NCBI RefSeq assembly: GCF_002914585.1
Contig: NZ_PDDM01000022.1
Span: 1-64,000, forward strand
DNA length: 64,000 nt
Direction: 5' to 3'
Origin: Pseudanabaena sp. BC1403
GTDB taxonomy: Bacteria; Cyanobacteriota; Cyanobacteriia; Pseudanabaenales; Pseudanabaenaceae
Each line of letters opens with the position of its first letter. Position 1 is the stretch's first letter. The notes under the pieces were generated by a model that searched no databases, was not told the DNA's origin, and saw only the letters and a list, made by a program, of their open reading frames with translations. The position numbers were made by a program, and so were the translations under genes. Positions 8,630 through 19,100 of this stretch are shown here, one piece after another.

Positions 8630-9205
8630 ATGCTGCTAGAAAAATCTTTTTTTGCTCGTCCAGCTTATGAAGTTGCTCCAGATCTATTGGGATGTACTTT
8701 AGTTAGACGAATTGACAGACTTGAATATCGAGGAATTATCGTCGAAACCGAAGCCTATGATGCAACCGATCCAGCTTGTCATGGCTATCGTCGCAAGACT
8801 AAGCGCAATCAAGCAATTTTTGGCTCACCATGTACAGCTTATGTCTATTTAATTTATGGGATTTATCACTGCGTCAATATCGTCACCGATCGCGAAGACT
8901 TTTGTAGTGCGGTATTAATTCGCGCGATCGAATGCGATCGCCTGCCGAGTTGGCATAGTCTTAAAGAAAAACAGCATCGAGCAGGAGCAGGACCAGGCAA
9001 ACTTTGTCGCTTGTTAAAAATTGATCGCCTGCTAGACGGTATTACTTTGCATCCAGATTTCGATTTATGGCTAGAAGCGCGATCGCCAAATTTTGATGAA
9101 CAAATTTGCCAAACTACGAGAATCGGGATTACACAAGGAGCTGATATTCCTTGGCGCTGGTATTTAAGCGATCGCAGGTCAGTATCACGAAAACCAAGAC
9201 AATAA
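8630..9205 (+). CDS. 3-methyladenine DNA glycosylase (AAG/MPG family)
   Basis: Base-excision repair enzyme removing alkylated and deaminated purines. The 191-aa protein has FFARPAYEVAPDLLGCTL, the catalytic glutamate in VETEAYDATDPACH, TAYVYLIYGIYHCVNIVT and GPGKLCRLLKID, the standard blocks of the AAG fold. The frame is open from a TTG at 8603, but the ATG at 8630 has GGAG 9-10 nt upstream and matches the family start. The gene runs into its own terminator hairpin. Confidence 0.93.
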   Translation: MLLEKSFFARPAYEVAPDLLGCTLVRRIDRLEYRGIIVETEAYDATDPACHGYRRKTKRNQAIFGSPCTAYVYLIYGIYHCVNIVTDREDFCSAVLIRAIECDRLPSWHSLKEKQHRAGAGPGKLCRLLKIDRLLDGITLHPDFDLWLEARSPNFDEQICQTTRIGITQGADIPWRWYLSDRRSVSRKPRQ

Positions 9206-9237
9206 AGGCATCGCGCCACCTTTATTGTCTTGGTTTC
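9191..9237 (+). terminator. Terminator overlapping the end of the glycosylase gene
   Basis: AAACCAAGACAATAAAGG pairs with CCTTTATTGTCTTGGTTT around a 10-nt loop; the glycosylase stop codon lies within the left arm. Confidence 0.75.
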
Positions 9238-9546
9238 ATGTTTTGCAAACATATTGATAACTTTAGAAATAACCTTTTCATAACTTTTGGATAAATAAAT
9301 ATTGAGTCTAGGAAGTAGGATGCTTATACAAAATAAAAAATACAGTTGAAAAGCAAAGCTTGATTTGAATGAATTAATTTTTCAAATAGAAAAGGTAACT
9401 CTTCAACTTAATTTTTTCTATGAATTATCCTTCTAGAGTGTTATCCAGACATTTCAATTAAATTTCAATTAAATTTTAATTGATAACTTATTAGCTCAAT
9501 TCAGATATTTTTAGTACCTATCAATTGGGAAAAAGGAGAAAAAGTA
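9206..9546. other. AT-rich gap with three tandem 11-bp repeats
   Basis: No gene seen. After the terminator the DNA is very AT-rich. At 9451-9483 three consecutive 11-bp units (ATTTCAATTAA twice, then ATTTTAATTGA) sit about 65 bp before the STAS gene, at helical-turn spacing, which is a plausible regulator-binding array. Confidence 0.55.
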
Positions 9547-9864
9547 ATGCGTATTGAAGTAATGCAACCAACAGGTCATCTTAATGCAACCAGTACTAAC
9601 CATTTTCGGCAGCAAGCTAGCAGTGTTTTAGATCGGAAACCTGATGTATTGCTTATTGACCTAAAACATTTAAAACAGATGGATAGCTCAGGATTGGGGG
9701 CTTTAATCTTTGTTTTGAGAAGCGCTAAGGCGATTGGCTGTAGGTTTGCAATCTGCTCAATCAGCGAATATATAGACTTTTTGCTAGAAGCAACCTCAAT
9801 GAAGACTTTGTTTGATGTATTTGAAAACCGTAGACAATTTGAACTTTCTTTGAAAAAAGTATAA
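9547..9864 (+). CDS. STAS-domain anti-sigma factor antagonist
   Basis: Single STAS domain, 105 aa, of the SpoIIAA/RsbV type, which binds an anti-sigma or switch kinase depending on serine phosphorylation. VLLIDLKHLKQMDSSGLGALIFVLRSAK (residues about 36-63, split here: DLKHLKQMDSSG then LGALIF) contains the phosphorylatable Ser in DSSG. A strong RBS (AAGGAG) lies 7-12 nt upstream. No partner kinase is adjacent. The tandem 11-bp repeats upstream may regulate it. Confidence 0.88.
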   Translation: MRIEVMQPTGHLNATSTNHFRQQASSVLDRKPDVLLIDLKHLKQMDSSGLGALIFVLRSAKAIGCRFAICSISEYIDFLLEATSMKTLFDVFENRRQFELSLKKV

Positions 9865-9895
9865 GAAAAAAGTTTAAATATCCTTTTAAATCCCA

Positions 9896-9937
9896 AAAAA
9901 GAGACAGGGCGTAAAGCACCCCGTCTCTTTCTTTTTT
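9896..9937 (+). terminator. Terminator after the STAS gene
   Basis: AAAGAGACAGGGCG pairs imperfectly with CCCCGTCTCTTTC and is followed by a T-rich run. Confidence 0.75.
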
Positions 9938-10059
9938 ATCTTTTTATTTTTTTATATTTGCGATCGCCATATCTGCTAGACCGATCCCCTAACAAAGCGC
10001 TGCAAATATTGTTAAAATTTCCCCATCGTAACTGACCGATCAATAAGATCAAACAAATT

Positions 10060-10482
10060 ATGGAACCTAAGGAAGACAATGTTGAAGCGATCGCAGAAGA
10101 TCTCACCGAAACTATACAGCCAGTGACATCTGCCCCTGAGTCAGAACAAGCAATAACAGCCACCACGACCTCAGTCGATGACACGCTCAAAGTTAGCTAT
10201 GATCTTTTGAACAAAGTCAAACAACTTTGGGAGGAATATTTTGGTGAAGGCAAAAAAGCTAACCTCACTCTGGCAATCATCATCATCGCCACTATTCCTC
10301 TATTAATCGCCACTTCAACACTTGTAGACTTCTTAAATAAACTACCTGTGTTACCTAGTGTGTTTGAATTAGTTGGCTTTGGCTATTCGATATGGTTTAT
10401 CTATCGATACCTATTACTTGCTGATACTCGCAAAGAGCTAATTGATGGAATCACCACTTGGAAAAATAAAGTTTTTGGCTAA
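10060..10482 (+). CDS. CAAD-domain thylakoid membrane protein
   Basis: 140-aa protein with an acidic disordered N-terminus (about residues 1-45), an amphipathic stretch, and two membrane helices (about 70-93 and 102-122), then a basic C-terminal helix (ADTRKELIDGITTWKNKVFG). This is the CAAD domain first described as appended to cyanobacterial aminoacyl-tRNA synthetases and related to CURT1 thylakoid-curvature proteins. The role in anchoring or membrane bending is family knowledge. It is a stand-alone CAAD gene followed by a terminator. Confidence 0.85.
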   Translation: MEPKEDNVEAIAEDLTETIQPVTSAPESEQAITATTTSVDDTLKVSYDLLNKVKQLWEEYFGEGKKANLTLAIIIIATIPLLIATSTLVDFLNKLPVLPSVFELVGFGYSIWFIYRYLLLADTRKELIDGITTWKNKVFG

Positions 10483-10490
10483 ATAACTGA

Positions 10491-10526
10491 TCTACAGACA
10501 AGGGGGTTAGTCCCCTTTGTCTATAA
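10491..10526 (+). terminator. Terminator after the CAAD gene
   Basis: AGACAAGGGGG pairs with TCCCCTTTGTCT around TTAG, 10-35 bp past the stop codon. Confidence 0.7.
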
Positions 10527-10630
10527 GCGTGGTTTTTAGAGCTAGGATATTAGCAAAGTAAAGCAAAATCAAAAATTGTTAAGCTGTTTAATACGCAGTC
10601 TTGGGAAGTGAAGAGGTATATACGTCAAGC

Positions 10631-12601
10631 ATGGGCAAAATTGTAGGTATTGACTTGGGTACGACAAACTCTGTGGTAGCCGTTATGGAAGGTGGCAAAC
10701 CCATAGTGATTGCAAACTCAGAAGGTAGCCGCACCACCCCCTCCGTTGTTAGCTTTACTAAAGATGGCGAACGTCTTGTCGGACAAATGGCCCGTCGGCA
10801 AGCGGTGCTAAATCCTGACAATACCTTTTATTCTGTTAAGCGCTTTATCGGACGGAAACATAGTGAGCTCTCGGCTGAAACTAAGCGTGTTCCCTATACA
10901 ATCCGTCGTGACGATCAAGGTAATATCAAGTTACGCAGTTCTAGACTTGAAAAAGATTTTGCGCCTGAAGAAATTTCGGCAATGATAATTCGCAAACTCG
11001 TAGATGAAGCGAGTCGATATTTGGGAGAGCCTGTAACGGGTGCGGTAATTACGGTTCCTGCTTATTTTAATGACTCGCAAAGACAGGCAACGAAGGACGC
11101 TGGCAGAATTGCGGGGATTGAAGTTAAGCGAATTTTAAACGAGCCTACGGCTGCATCGTTAGCCTATGGCTTAGATAAAAAGACTAATAAGAAAATTTTA
11201 GTATTTGATCTTGGTGGCGGCACATTTGATGTGTCAGTGCTAGAAGTCAGTGACGGCTTATTTGAGGTAAAGGCAACTACAGGCGATACGCAATTGGGTG
11301 GCGATGATTTCGATCGCCAAATTGTTAATTATCTTGCTGAAGAATTTTTAAAATCCGATGGTGTGGATCTCCGTAAAGAGCGTCAAGCTTTGCAACGTCT
11401 AACCGAAGCTGCGGAAAAAGCCAAGATTGAGCTTTCGACTGTGGGAGTTACTGAGATTAATCTGCCATTCATCACGGCGACAGCAGAAGGACCATTACAT
11501 TTAGAAACAAGTTTAAAGCGATCGCAGTTTGAGCGGTTAAGTACAGATTTATTAGAGCGTTTACAAATTCCTCTAGATCGCGTCTTACGTGATGCCCAAA
11601 TTAGTCCGCGCCAGATTGATGAAGTGGTTTTAGTGGGTGGATCTACGCGCATTCCTGCGGTACAGGAAATGGTAGAGCGGGCGATCGGCAAGCCCCCAAG
11701 CCAAAGTGTGAATCCCGATGAAGTTGTCGCGATCGGCGCAGTTGTTCAAGCTGCCATTTTGTCAGGTGAAATTAAGGATGTTTTACTACTCGATGTCACC
11801 CCATTGTCCCTCGGCGTAGAAACTTCGGGCGGCGTGGTCAAGCGCTTGATCCCCCGCAATACAACGATTCCTTGTCGCAAGATGGAATTATTTACCACTG
11901 CTGAAGACAATCAAACATCTGTGGAAATCCATGTGATCCAAGGTGAACGGGATCTTGCGGAATATAACAAGTCTTTGGGGCGCTTTAAATTAAGTGGGCT
12001 TGATCCGCAACCTCGCGGCGTGGCTCAAGTGGATGTCACTTTTGATTTAAATACCGATGGGATCTTGGCAGTGACCGCTAGCGATCGCCGAACAGGAGTT
12101 GAACGCCGTGTCACGATCAAGGGCGCTTCGACCTTGGATGAAAAAGAAGTGCAGCGCATGGTCACGGAGGCGGAGCAATTTGCCGATCGCGATCGCGCTA
12201 AACGAGAACGCATCGAGAAATTAAATCGAGCTGATAATCTCGCCGTTGGGGCAGAACGGCAACTGAAGGAATTAGCACTGAACTATGGCTATAAGCTCAG
12301 TTACGAACGCCGTAAACAAATTGAGGGATCAATCAAAAAACTAAGAGATGCGATCGCAAAAGAAGATGATGCCCTAATTGATCGTTCTCAGTCGGAGTTA
12401 CAAGAAGCTCTCTATGCGCTATCAACTGAACTCTATGCTGAAGATGATGAATATGATGACGATGAAGATGACGATCTATTCGGTGGCATCCTTGAAAGTA
12501 TCGGTAGTTTTGCAAGTCGCAATAAACGCGGTAAAGATGAAGATGACCGTCGTCGTCCAAATACGCGAGTATCTTATGATGATGACGATGACTGGATGTA
12601 A
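10631..12601 (+). CDS. dnaK: Hsp70 chaperone DnaK (paralogue)
   Basis: ATP-driven chaperone. From the ATG at 10631 (656 aa) it has the nucleotide-binding domain starting [17 protein letters not shown], the [13 protein letters not shown] and [12 protein letters not shown] phosphate/adenosine motifs, a substrate-binding domain (about 390-500) and a shortened helical lid. The C-terminus is not EEVD-like but strongly acidic (runs of Asp/Glu, ending DDDDDWM). Cyanobacteria carry several dnaK genes; this tail marks a divergent paralogue rather than the essential DnaK2, but which one is not certain. No grpE or dnaJ is adjacent. Confidence 0.93.
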   Translation: MGKIVGIDLGTTNSVVAVMEGGKPIVIANSEGSRTTPSVVSFTKDGERLVGQMARRQAVLNPDNTFYSVKRFIGRKHSELSAETKRVPYTIRRDDQGNIKLRSSRLEKDFAPEEISAMIIRKLVDEASRYLGEPVTGAVITVPAYFNDSQRQATKDAGRIAGIEVKRILNEPTAASLAYGLDKKTNKKILVFDLGGGTFDVSVLEVSDGLFEVKATTGDTQLGGDDFDRQIVNYLAEEFLKSDGVDLRKERQALQRLTEAAEKAKIELSTVGVTEINLPFITATAEGPLHLETSLKRSQFERLSTDLLERLQIPLDRVLRDAQISPRQIDEVVLVGGSTRIPAVQEMVERAIGKPPSQSVNPDEVVAIGAVVQAAILSGEIKDVLLLDVTPLSLGVETSGGVVKRLIPRNTTIPCRKMELFTTAEDNQTSVEIHVIQGERDLAEYNKSLGRFKLSGLDPQPRGVAQVDVTFDLNTDGILAVTASDRRTGVERRVTIKGASTLDEKEVQRMVTEAEQFADRDRAKRERIEKLNRADNLAVGAERQLKELALNYGYKLSYERRKQIEGSIKKLRDAIAKEDDALIDRSQSELQEALYALSTELYAEDDEYDDDEDDDLFGGILESIGSFASRNKRGKDEDDRRRPNTRVSYDDDDDWM

Positions 12602-12638
12602 ATAAAAAGATTGCGCTTCGCGCAATCTTTTTATTTTG
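12601..12638. terminator. Bidirectional terminator between dnaK and the cyclase
   Basis: AATAAAAAGATTGCG pairs with CGCAATCTTTTTATT around CTTCG; both flanks are A/T runs, suiting the convergent genes. Confidence 0.85.
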
Positions 12639-15600
12639 GGGAAGAGGTAAGCCAATAGGTTTGCATTAATCCTTTGCCCTTGACTTCGATCACACCACGC
12701 TCGACTAAATCAAATTTATGTTTTAGCAGTTCATAGGTAGCGGCAGTCACTTGGATTTTACCAACTTCACTGTGGGACTCCATCCGACTCGCCACATTCA
12801 CCGTGTCACCCCAGAGATCGTAAATAAACTTTTGTGTGCCGATTACCCCCGCAATTACAGCCCCCGTATGAATACCGATACGGATTTGTAGTGGTTTACC
12901 TGTCAATTTGCTAAGTTCATTCACTTTATCAACCATATCTAATGCCATAGATGCGATCGCCTCCGCATGATCTTCTGTCGGAAGAGGAATGCCACCTGCC
13001 ACCATATAGGCATCACCTATGGTTTTGATTTTCTCCAATCCATACTTTTCGCAAAGGGTATCAAAATTAGAAAAAATTAGATTTAGCAGATCGACAAGTT
13101 CATGAGGAGAGAGTTCTGAGGACATTCTGGTAAAGCTAACCAAATCGGCAAAAAGAACGGTGACTGACTCAAAGCTATCGGCAATAACTCCGTGAAATTG
13201 TTTAAGGCGATCGGCGATCGCTTTAGGCAAAATGTTTAATAATAATTTCTCGGATTTTTCTTGCTCACTATGAAGTGCTTCCTCGGCAAGTTTTCGTTCG
13301 GTAACATCATCAAGTACACCCAAAATACCAATAGTCTTGCCCTCAGCATCAATAATTGGCAACTTACTAATATCCAGCCATATTGATTTTCCCGACTTAT
13401 CTGGATTAAGCTTCCGCTGAATTACATGCATTTCAGGAATATTCGATTCCATTATTTGTTGATCATGGGCGCGAAATATATTTGCTAAATCAAGATTTCC
13501 AATTAGATCGTAATCAGTTTTGCCCACCACACTTTCTGGAGTTTCTAATTGAGCAGACATCGCCCAATTTTTATTACAGCCTCGGAAAACCAGATTGGTA
13601 TCTTTCCAGAAAATCTGTTGCGGAATACTATCAATGATTAATCGCAAATAAGTTTTTTGTTCTTCGAGAGCTTGCTCCGCTCTCACACGAGCAGTTATAT
13701 CTTGAAAACTCCATACACGTCCAATAATCTGATTACCAATCCTCTGTGGACGGGAATAACGTTCCAATACTCTGCTATCTACCAGTTCTAGTAAATCATA
13801 ACTTTCGTGTTCAGGATGACGATAGAACTCTTGCGATCGCAGCATAAAGTCTTGAGGATCAATCATCATTGTCGAGAGAAACTCCAATCGAAGATCCGTA
13901 TTGTTTGCAGATAAAATCTCTGGAGATAGCGAGAACATATCGACAAAGCGTTGGTTATAGCTATTGACATGACCAAGCTGATCCACGGCAACTACGCCAT
14001 CGGCAATCGATTCAAAGGTAGCTCTTTGCAAACTCACAAACTCCTCAAGAGTGGACTCTATTTTCTTTCTTTCCGTAATATCAATTCCAATCGACAGAAC
14101 CTCAACTAGCCTTCCCGAATCATCCAAAATAGGGCAATTCGCCCAAGATATCCAAACCTCCTCTCCATCATTGCGAACGTTTTGACTTTCTTGAAACATA
14201 GAAACTTGGGGAGCCTTAGTGCTATTTCCCATCCAATTCAGCAAATCAGTAATAGTTGTATCATCACTATTCTTGATAATAGTTCCACTAATATTTCTCC
14301 CAACCATCTCATCTTGATTATGAAATCCAAAGAAGGTTACCCCATATTCATTAATAAATTTAATTGTGCCAGCAATATCTCTCCGTAAAATGATGCAATT
14401 TGCCGCTTCAACAAGGGTACGGTATTTAGTCTCACTGGTTTTTAAATCAGAAGTACGCTGTTCCACCCGAATTTCTAATTCTTCTTTACTTTGGGCAAGC
14501 TCCGTAAAAGAGATTTGCAATTGTTGCGCCATTTGATTAAAGGAATCAGCCAGAATTGACAGCTCTCGAACATTCGCTGCTTGAATAGGTTTATAGGGAT
14601 GGCCAGTGGCAAGATCGGCTGAGGCAGAGAGCTCTGCCAGCAAATGCGAAGCATCGATTAATTTCTCTACTGGTTTAGCAATCCACTTTGATGTATAGAA
14701 GCCTGTCACACTAGCCAATATAAAAGCTAAAGCACATAAGACGATTGTGTTGCGCGTATTAATATTAATGCGATCGCGAAAGTCTTGTTCCGAAACGGCT
14801 ACGAGCATCAACCAGTCTAGACCCTGTTCATTTCGCAATCGCGTAATCTGGACATATTGAGTCGCACCTTCCCATTCCATTTGGATCTGTAGATGCTTAG
14901 GAATATCAATAGAATTAGGATACTTTTGTTGAAGATTTTGAAAAATCAATCGCAGTAAAGGATTTTGACTTTTATTAGCATGAATGCGTTGTTGCTTTTT
15001 ATCTATGGAAATATAAGGTGCTTCAGAAGTTGATGTAGCGACGATCTCTCCTGATGGTTCGAGAATGAAAGCTTGTCCTGTTTTAGCGATTTTTAGTTGG
15101 CGTAGAAAGTCACCTATTTGAGCCAGCGTCAAATCGATCGCAATTACTCCGCGTAAGTTACCAGATTCATTATAAATCGGCAAAGAAGCCGTAATCCCTA
15201 AAATCGGACGCGCCACAAACAGATAAATCGGACTCCAAACAGCTTGACGAGCCTTGACAGCACTTTTATACCAAGGGCGATCGCGAGGATCGTAAATATT
15301 CGCCTCAATCTGGTTTAGGATTTTCCCAACCTTATCTAATCGATAGATTAATTTTTGCTGTGAAGCTGATGAATTTGGCAAGAAAGATTGATGTAATACT
15401 AAAGCATTACCTTCCCTACGCTCGACACCAATAAATTGCCCTTGGGGATTTGCTGCGTAGAAAAAATATAAACTTTGGGCTTGGCGCATCTGCTGCCAAA
15501 ATATCTTATCTAAGCTATTTAAATTCTCAAAATTCAAATAGCCTGCCCTTGCCATGGCTCCATGAGACTGCAAAATTTCTAAAGGTGCATCGAAGTACCC

Positions 15601-15810
15601 TCTCACATGGGCTTCAATCGTGTTAGTTACTTCTTGTCCGATTTGGGGAGCTAACTCCTGAGTTGCTTCACGCCCGTTCTGTACCGATAGCCATCCTGTG
15701 ATCCCCACCGCCAAAATCACTTGCGTCACGAAAGGAACAATCAGCAATATCTTGAGAGACATCTGGCGATCGCGTTGGGATTTGTGATCTTTACAGTCGG
15801 GAGCAGTCAT
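12631..15810 (-). CDS. Membrane adenylate cyclase with dCache, HAMP and three PAS domains
   Basis: 1059-aa class III nucleotide cyclase. Domains in order: membrane helix (about 22-42), periplasmic dCache-type sensor (about 45-350), second helix (about 355-375), HAMP (IAKPVEKLIDASHL), short coiled coil, three PAS/PAC units (starting about 465, 590 and 725) and the catalytic domain (about 880-1055). Metal-binding aspartates are in FADLVSFT and GDAYM; the substrate-selecting Lys (EKIKTIGDAYM) and Asp (YDLWGDTVNVASRM) predict ATP rather than GTP. It therefore probably makes cAMP in response to an extracellular ligand plus PAS-bound signals. Confidence 0.9.
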   Translation of the reverse strand: MTAPDCKDHKSQRDRQMSLKILLIVPFVTQVILAVGITGWLSVQNGREATQELAPQIGQEVTNTIEAHVRGYFDAPLEILQSHGAMARAGYLNFENLNSLDKIFWQQMRQAQSLYFFYAANPQGQFIGVERREGNALVLHQSFLPNSSASQQKLIYRLDKVGKILNQIEANIYDPRDRPWYKSAVKARQAVWSPIYLFVARPILGITASLPIYNESGNLRGVIAIDLTLAQIGDFLRQLKIAKTGQAFILEPSGEIVATSTSEAPYISIDKKQQRIHANKSQNPLLRLIFQNLQQKYPNSIDIPKHLQIQMEWEGATQYVQITRLRNEQGLDWLMLVAVSEQDFRDRININTRNTIVLCALAFILASVTGFYTSKWIAKPVEKLIDASHLLAELSASADLATGHPYKPIQAANVRELSILADSFNQMAQQLQISFTELAQSKEELEIRVEQRTSDLKTSETKYRTLVEAANCIILRRDIAGTIKFINEYGVTFFGFHNQDEMVGRNISGTIIKNSDDTTITDLLNWMGNSTKAPQVSMFQESQNVRNDGEEVWISWANCPILDDSGRLVEVLSIGIDITERKKIESTLEEFVSLQRATFESIADGVVAVDQLGHVNSYNQRFVDMFSLSPEILSANNTDLRLEFLSTMMIDPQDFMLRSQEFYRHPEHESYDLLELVDSRVLERYSRPQRIGNQIIGRVWSFQDITARVRAEQALEEQKTYLRLIIDSIPQQIFWKDTNLVFRGCNKNWAMSAQLETPESVVGKTDYDLIGNLDLANIFRAHDQQIMESNIPEMHVIQRKLNPDKSGKSIWLDISKLPIIDAEGKTIGILGVLDDVTERKLAEEALHSEQEKSEKLLLNILPKAIADRLKQFHGVIADSFESVTVLFADLVSFTRMSSELSPHELVDLLNLIFSNFDTLCEKYGLEKIKTIGDAYMVAGGIPLPTEDHAEAIASMALDMVDKVNELSKLTGKPLQIRIGIHTGAVIAGVIGTQKFIYDLWGDTVNVASRMESHSEVGKIQVTAATYELLKHKFDLVERGVIEVKGKGLMQTYWLTSSPK

Positions 15811-16140
15811 ACAAAAGCTGCGTAAAAAATGCTAGATATTCCCCATAATAAAGTGATCCTCGCTTAAAAGTATGTGTCTGCGCCTATTTGCTCAGATTTA
15901 TTAGCTCAGCATCAATGAATTCCTTATGGCTAGTTTGAGACAATTTTAACTTGTTTGGTTTCGTAGTAAGGGCAACAAAAACGGCTCTGAGCATCATTTG
16001 ATCTACTCAATAGATGATCAATTCCTTAAAACATCCTACCTAAGGCAGAGATTTATTAGTACAATCCAAAGTAGCGATCGTAACTACCCGATTACGATGA
16101 AGCTCACATAATAGTTCTTTAACAACATCCCTTTCAGTCC
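15811..16140. other. Intergenic region upstream of gltB
   Basis: About 330 bp between the divergent cyclase and glutamate synthase genes with no ORF or large repeat. An NtcA-like half-site pair near 16080-16095 has a 10-bp spacer, not the canonical 8, so it is not called. Confidence 0.5.
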
Positions 16141-19100
16141 ATGATGAATAGCAACGCACTGCCCGTAAAACAAGGTTTATACGATCCCCAATTTGAACAT
16201 GACGCTTGTGGGGTCGGCTTTATTGTCCATAAATCAGGAAAGAAATCCCATGCGATCGTTGAGCAGGGGCTGACGATTTTGGAGAACTTGGAACATCGCG
16301 GCGCGTGCGGTTGCGAGACTAATACGGGTGACGGTGCTGGGATTTTGATGCAGATTCCCCATAAATTTTTGGTAAAGGTAGCCGCCGCCGCAAATATTGC
16401 CTTGCCAGAGGTCGGTCAATATGGCGTGGGCATGGTTTACGCTTCACCAGATCCTGAAGCTCGTAAGAATGGTAGACAAGCTTTTGAAAAGTTGGTTGAG
16501 TCCGAGGGTTTAAAAGTCCTAGGTTGGCGTGATGTCCCGACTGATAATTCCTCCTTGGGAGCGACGGCACAATCGAGCGAGCCATTCATGCAGCAAGTAT
16601 TTATTTTGCGATCGCCCGATCTTGCCGATGACCTAGCCTTCGATCGCAAGTTATTTGTACTTCGCAAACTCGCTCACACCGCGATTCGTGCTTCCAATAT
16701 CGATGCCTATTGGTATCCCTCTAGCCTTTCCTGTCGCACCATCGTTTATAAAGGGATGTTGATGACAGCACAGGTAGGCTTGTATTACGCGGCTGATTTG
16801 CGTGATCCCGACATGGAAAGCGCTCTAGCTTTAGTTCACTCGCGCTTTAGTACAAATACTTTCCCTAGCTGGGAGCGATCGCACCCTTACCGCTACATTG
16901 CCCATAATGGTGAAATTAATACTTTGCGCGGCAACACCAACTGGATGATTGCGCGTCAGTCGATGTTTGAGTCGGACTTGTTTGGTGATGATATTTCCAA
17001 AATTAAGCCCGTGATTAACATCGAGGGTAGTGACTCGACGATTTTTGATAACGCTTTGGAATTATTGGTACTGGCTGGGCGATCGCTACCTCACGCGATG
17101 ATGATGATGATTCCTGAGCCTTGGACAGCCCATGAGTCGATGAGTGATGAGAAGAAAGCTTTTTATGAATATCACTCTTGTTTGATGGAACCTTGGGATG
17201 GTCCCGCCTCGATCGCTTTCACCGATGGCACAATGATCGGCGCTGTGTTGGATCGCAACGGTTTGCGTCCTTCTCGCTACTATGTCACTAAGGATGATTT
17301 GGTCATCTTCGCATCAGAAGCAGGTGTATTGAATATTGCACCTGAAATGATTGAATCGAAGGGTCGCTTGCAACCAGGACGGATGTTTCTCGTGAATATG
17401 GAAGAGGGGCGGATAGTTGCTGACGAAGAAATCAAGCATCAAATCGCAACCGAGCAGCCATACCGTGAATGGATTAATCAGCACATGGTAGACATTGCGA
17501 ATCTCAAGGATGCTGATGCGACTGAAGCCGAAGCAATTCCGCTCACGCAGCGTCAAATGGCATTTGGCTATTCTTTTGAAGATTTACGCTTGCTGCTGAC
17601 CCCAATGGCGAGAGATGGTGTAGAAGCGATCGGCGCGATGGGTGCAGATACCCCGTTAGCAATTCTTTCCAATCGTTCCAAACTTCTCTACGACTATTTC
17701 CAACAGCTTTTCGCTCAGGTAACTAATCCACCGATTGACTCGATTCGTGAAGAGATTATTACTTCTGCGGAAACTACCATTGGTGCAGAAAGGAATTTGC
17801 TCAAGCCTGAACCAGAAAGCTGTCATTTGATCGAGCTAAAAACTCCCATTCTTAGCGATGCCGAACTTGCGAAGTTGAAGCATATTAACGAAGGTGGTTT
17901 TAAATCCGTCACCCTTTCCACTTTGTTCAATCCTAAATCTGGTGTATCTGGATTAGAATCAGCAATTACTGAGATTTGTGCTAAGGCGGATCAAGCGATC
18001 GCCGATGGTGTGAATATTTTGATTCTGAGCGATCGCGGTGTGAATTCCGCTAATGCGCCAATTCCTGCATTACTTGCCGTGTCAGGCTTGCATCACCATC
18101 TCATCCGCACGGGAACCCGTACTAGAGTCGGGCTAGTCCTCGAATCTGGCGAACCTAGAGAAGTGCATCACTTTGCATTGCTGATCGGCTATGGTTGCGG
18201 TGCGGTGAATCCTTATCTTGCCTTTGAGACGATCAAAGACATGATCGATCAACGTCTCTTAGTCAATGTCGAGTTCAAAACAGCGGTTAAGAACTACATC
18301 AAGTCAGCGACTAAAGGCGTAACCAAGGTTGCATCCAAAATCGGTATCTCCACTATCCAGAGCTATCGTGGCGCTCAAATCTTTGAAGCCGTTGGCTTGA
18401 ATCAAGATGTGATCAAGAAATACTTCACTTGGACAGCATCCCGCATCGAAGGCGCAGATTTGGAAGTGATTGCTAAAGAAGCGATCGCTCGGCACACCCA
18501 CGCCTTCCCCGAACGCCCATCCAGTAGCAACACTCTCGATGTTGGCGGTGATTATCAATGGCGCAAGGAGGGTGAAGCGCACTTGTTTAGTCCTGAAACC
18601 ATTCACGCCTTGCAAAAGGCAGTGCGCGATGGCAACTATGAACTGTTCAAGAAATATTCAAGTTTAGTCAATGAACAGAATCAACAACATTTCACCCTGC
18701 GCGGCTTGCTCGATTTTAAATCGCGTGAATCTATTTTCATTGACGAAGTAGAACCGATTGAATCAATCTTGAGCCGCTTCAAAACGGGCGCGATGAGTTA
18801 CGGTTCGATTTCTAAGGAAGCCCATGAAGCTCTTGCGATCGCTATGAATCGTATCGGCGGTAAGTCCAATACAGGCGAAGGCGGCGAAGATCCCGATCGC
18901 TACACATGGACAAACGAGCAAGGCGATTCCAAAAATAGCGCCATCAAACAGGTTGCCTCTGGACGTTTCGGCGTAACCAGTCTCTATCTCTCCCAAGCCA
19001 AAGAAATTCAAATCAAAATGGCTCAAGGCGCAAAACCAGGGGAAGGCGGTCAACTTCCTGGAAAGAAAGTCTATCCTTGGATTGCCAAAGTTCGCCACTC

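Noticed and set aside
16080-16095. Possible NtcA site (GTA..TAC) upstream of gltB
   Set aside because: The spacer is 10 bp, not the canonical 8, and no -10 at the expected distance was found.
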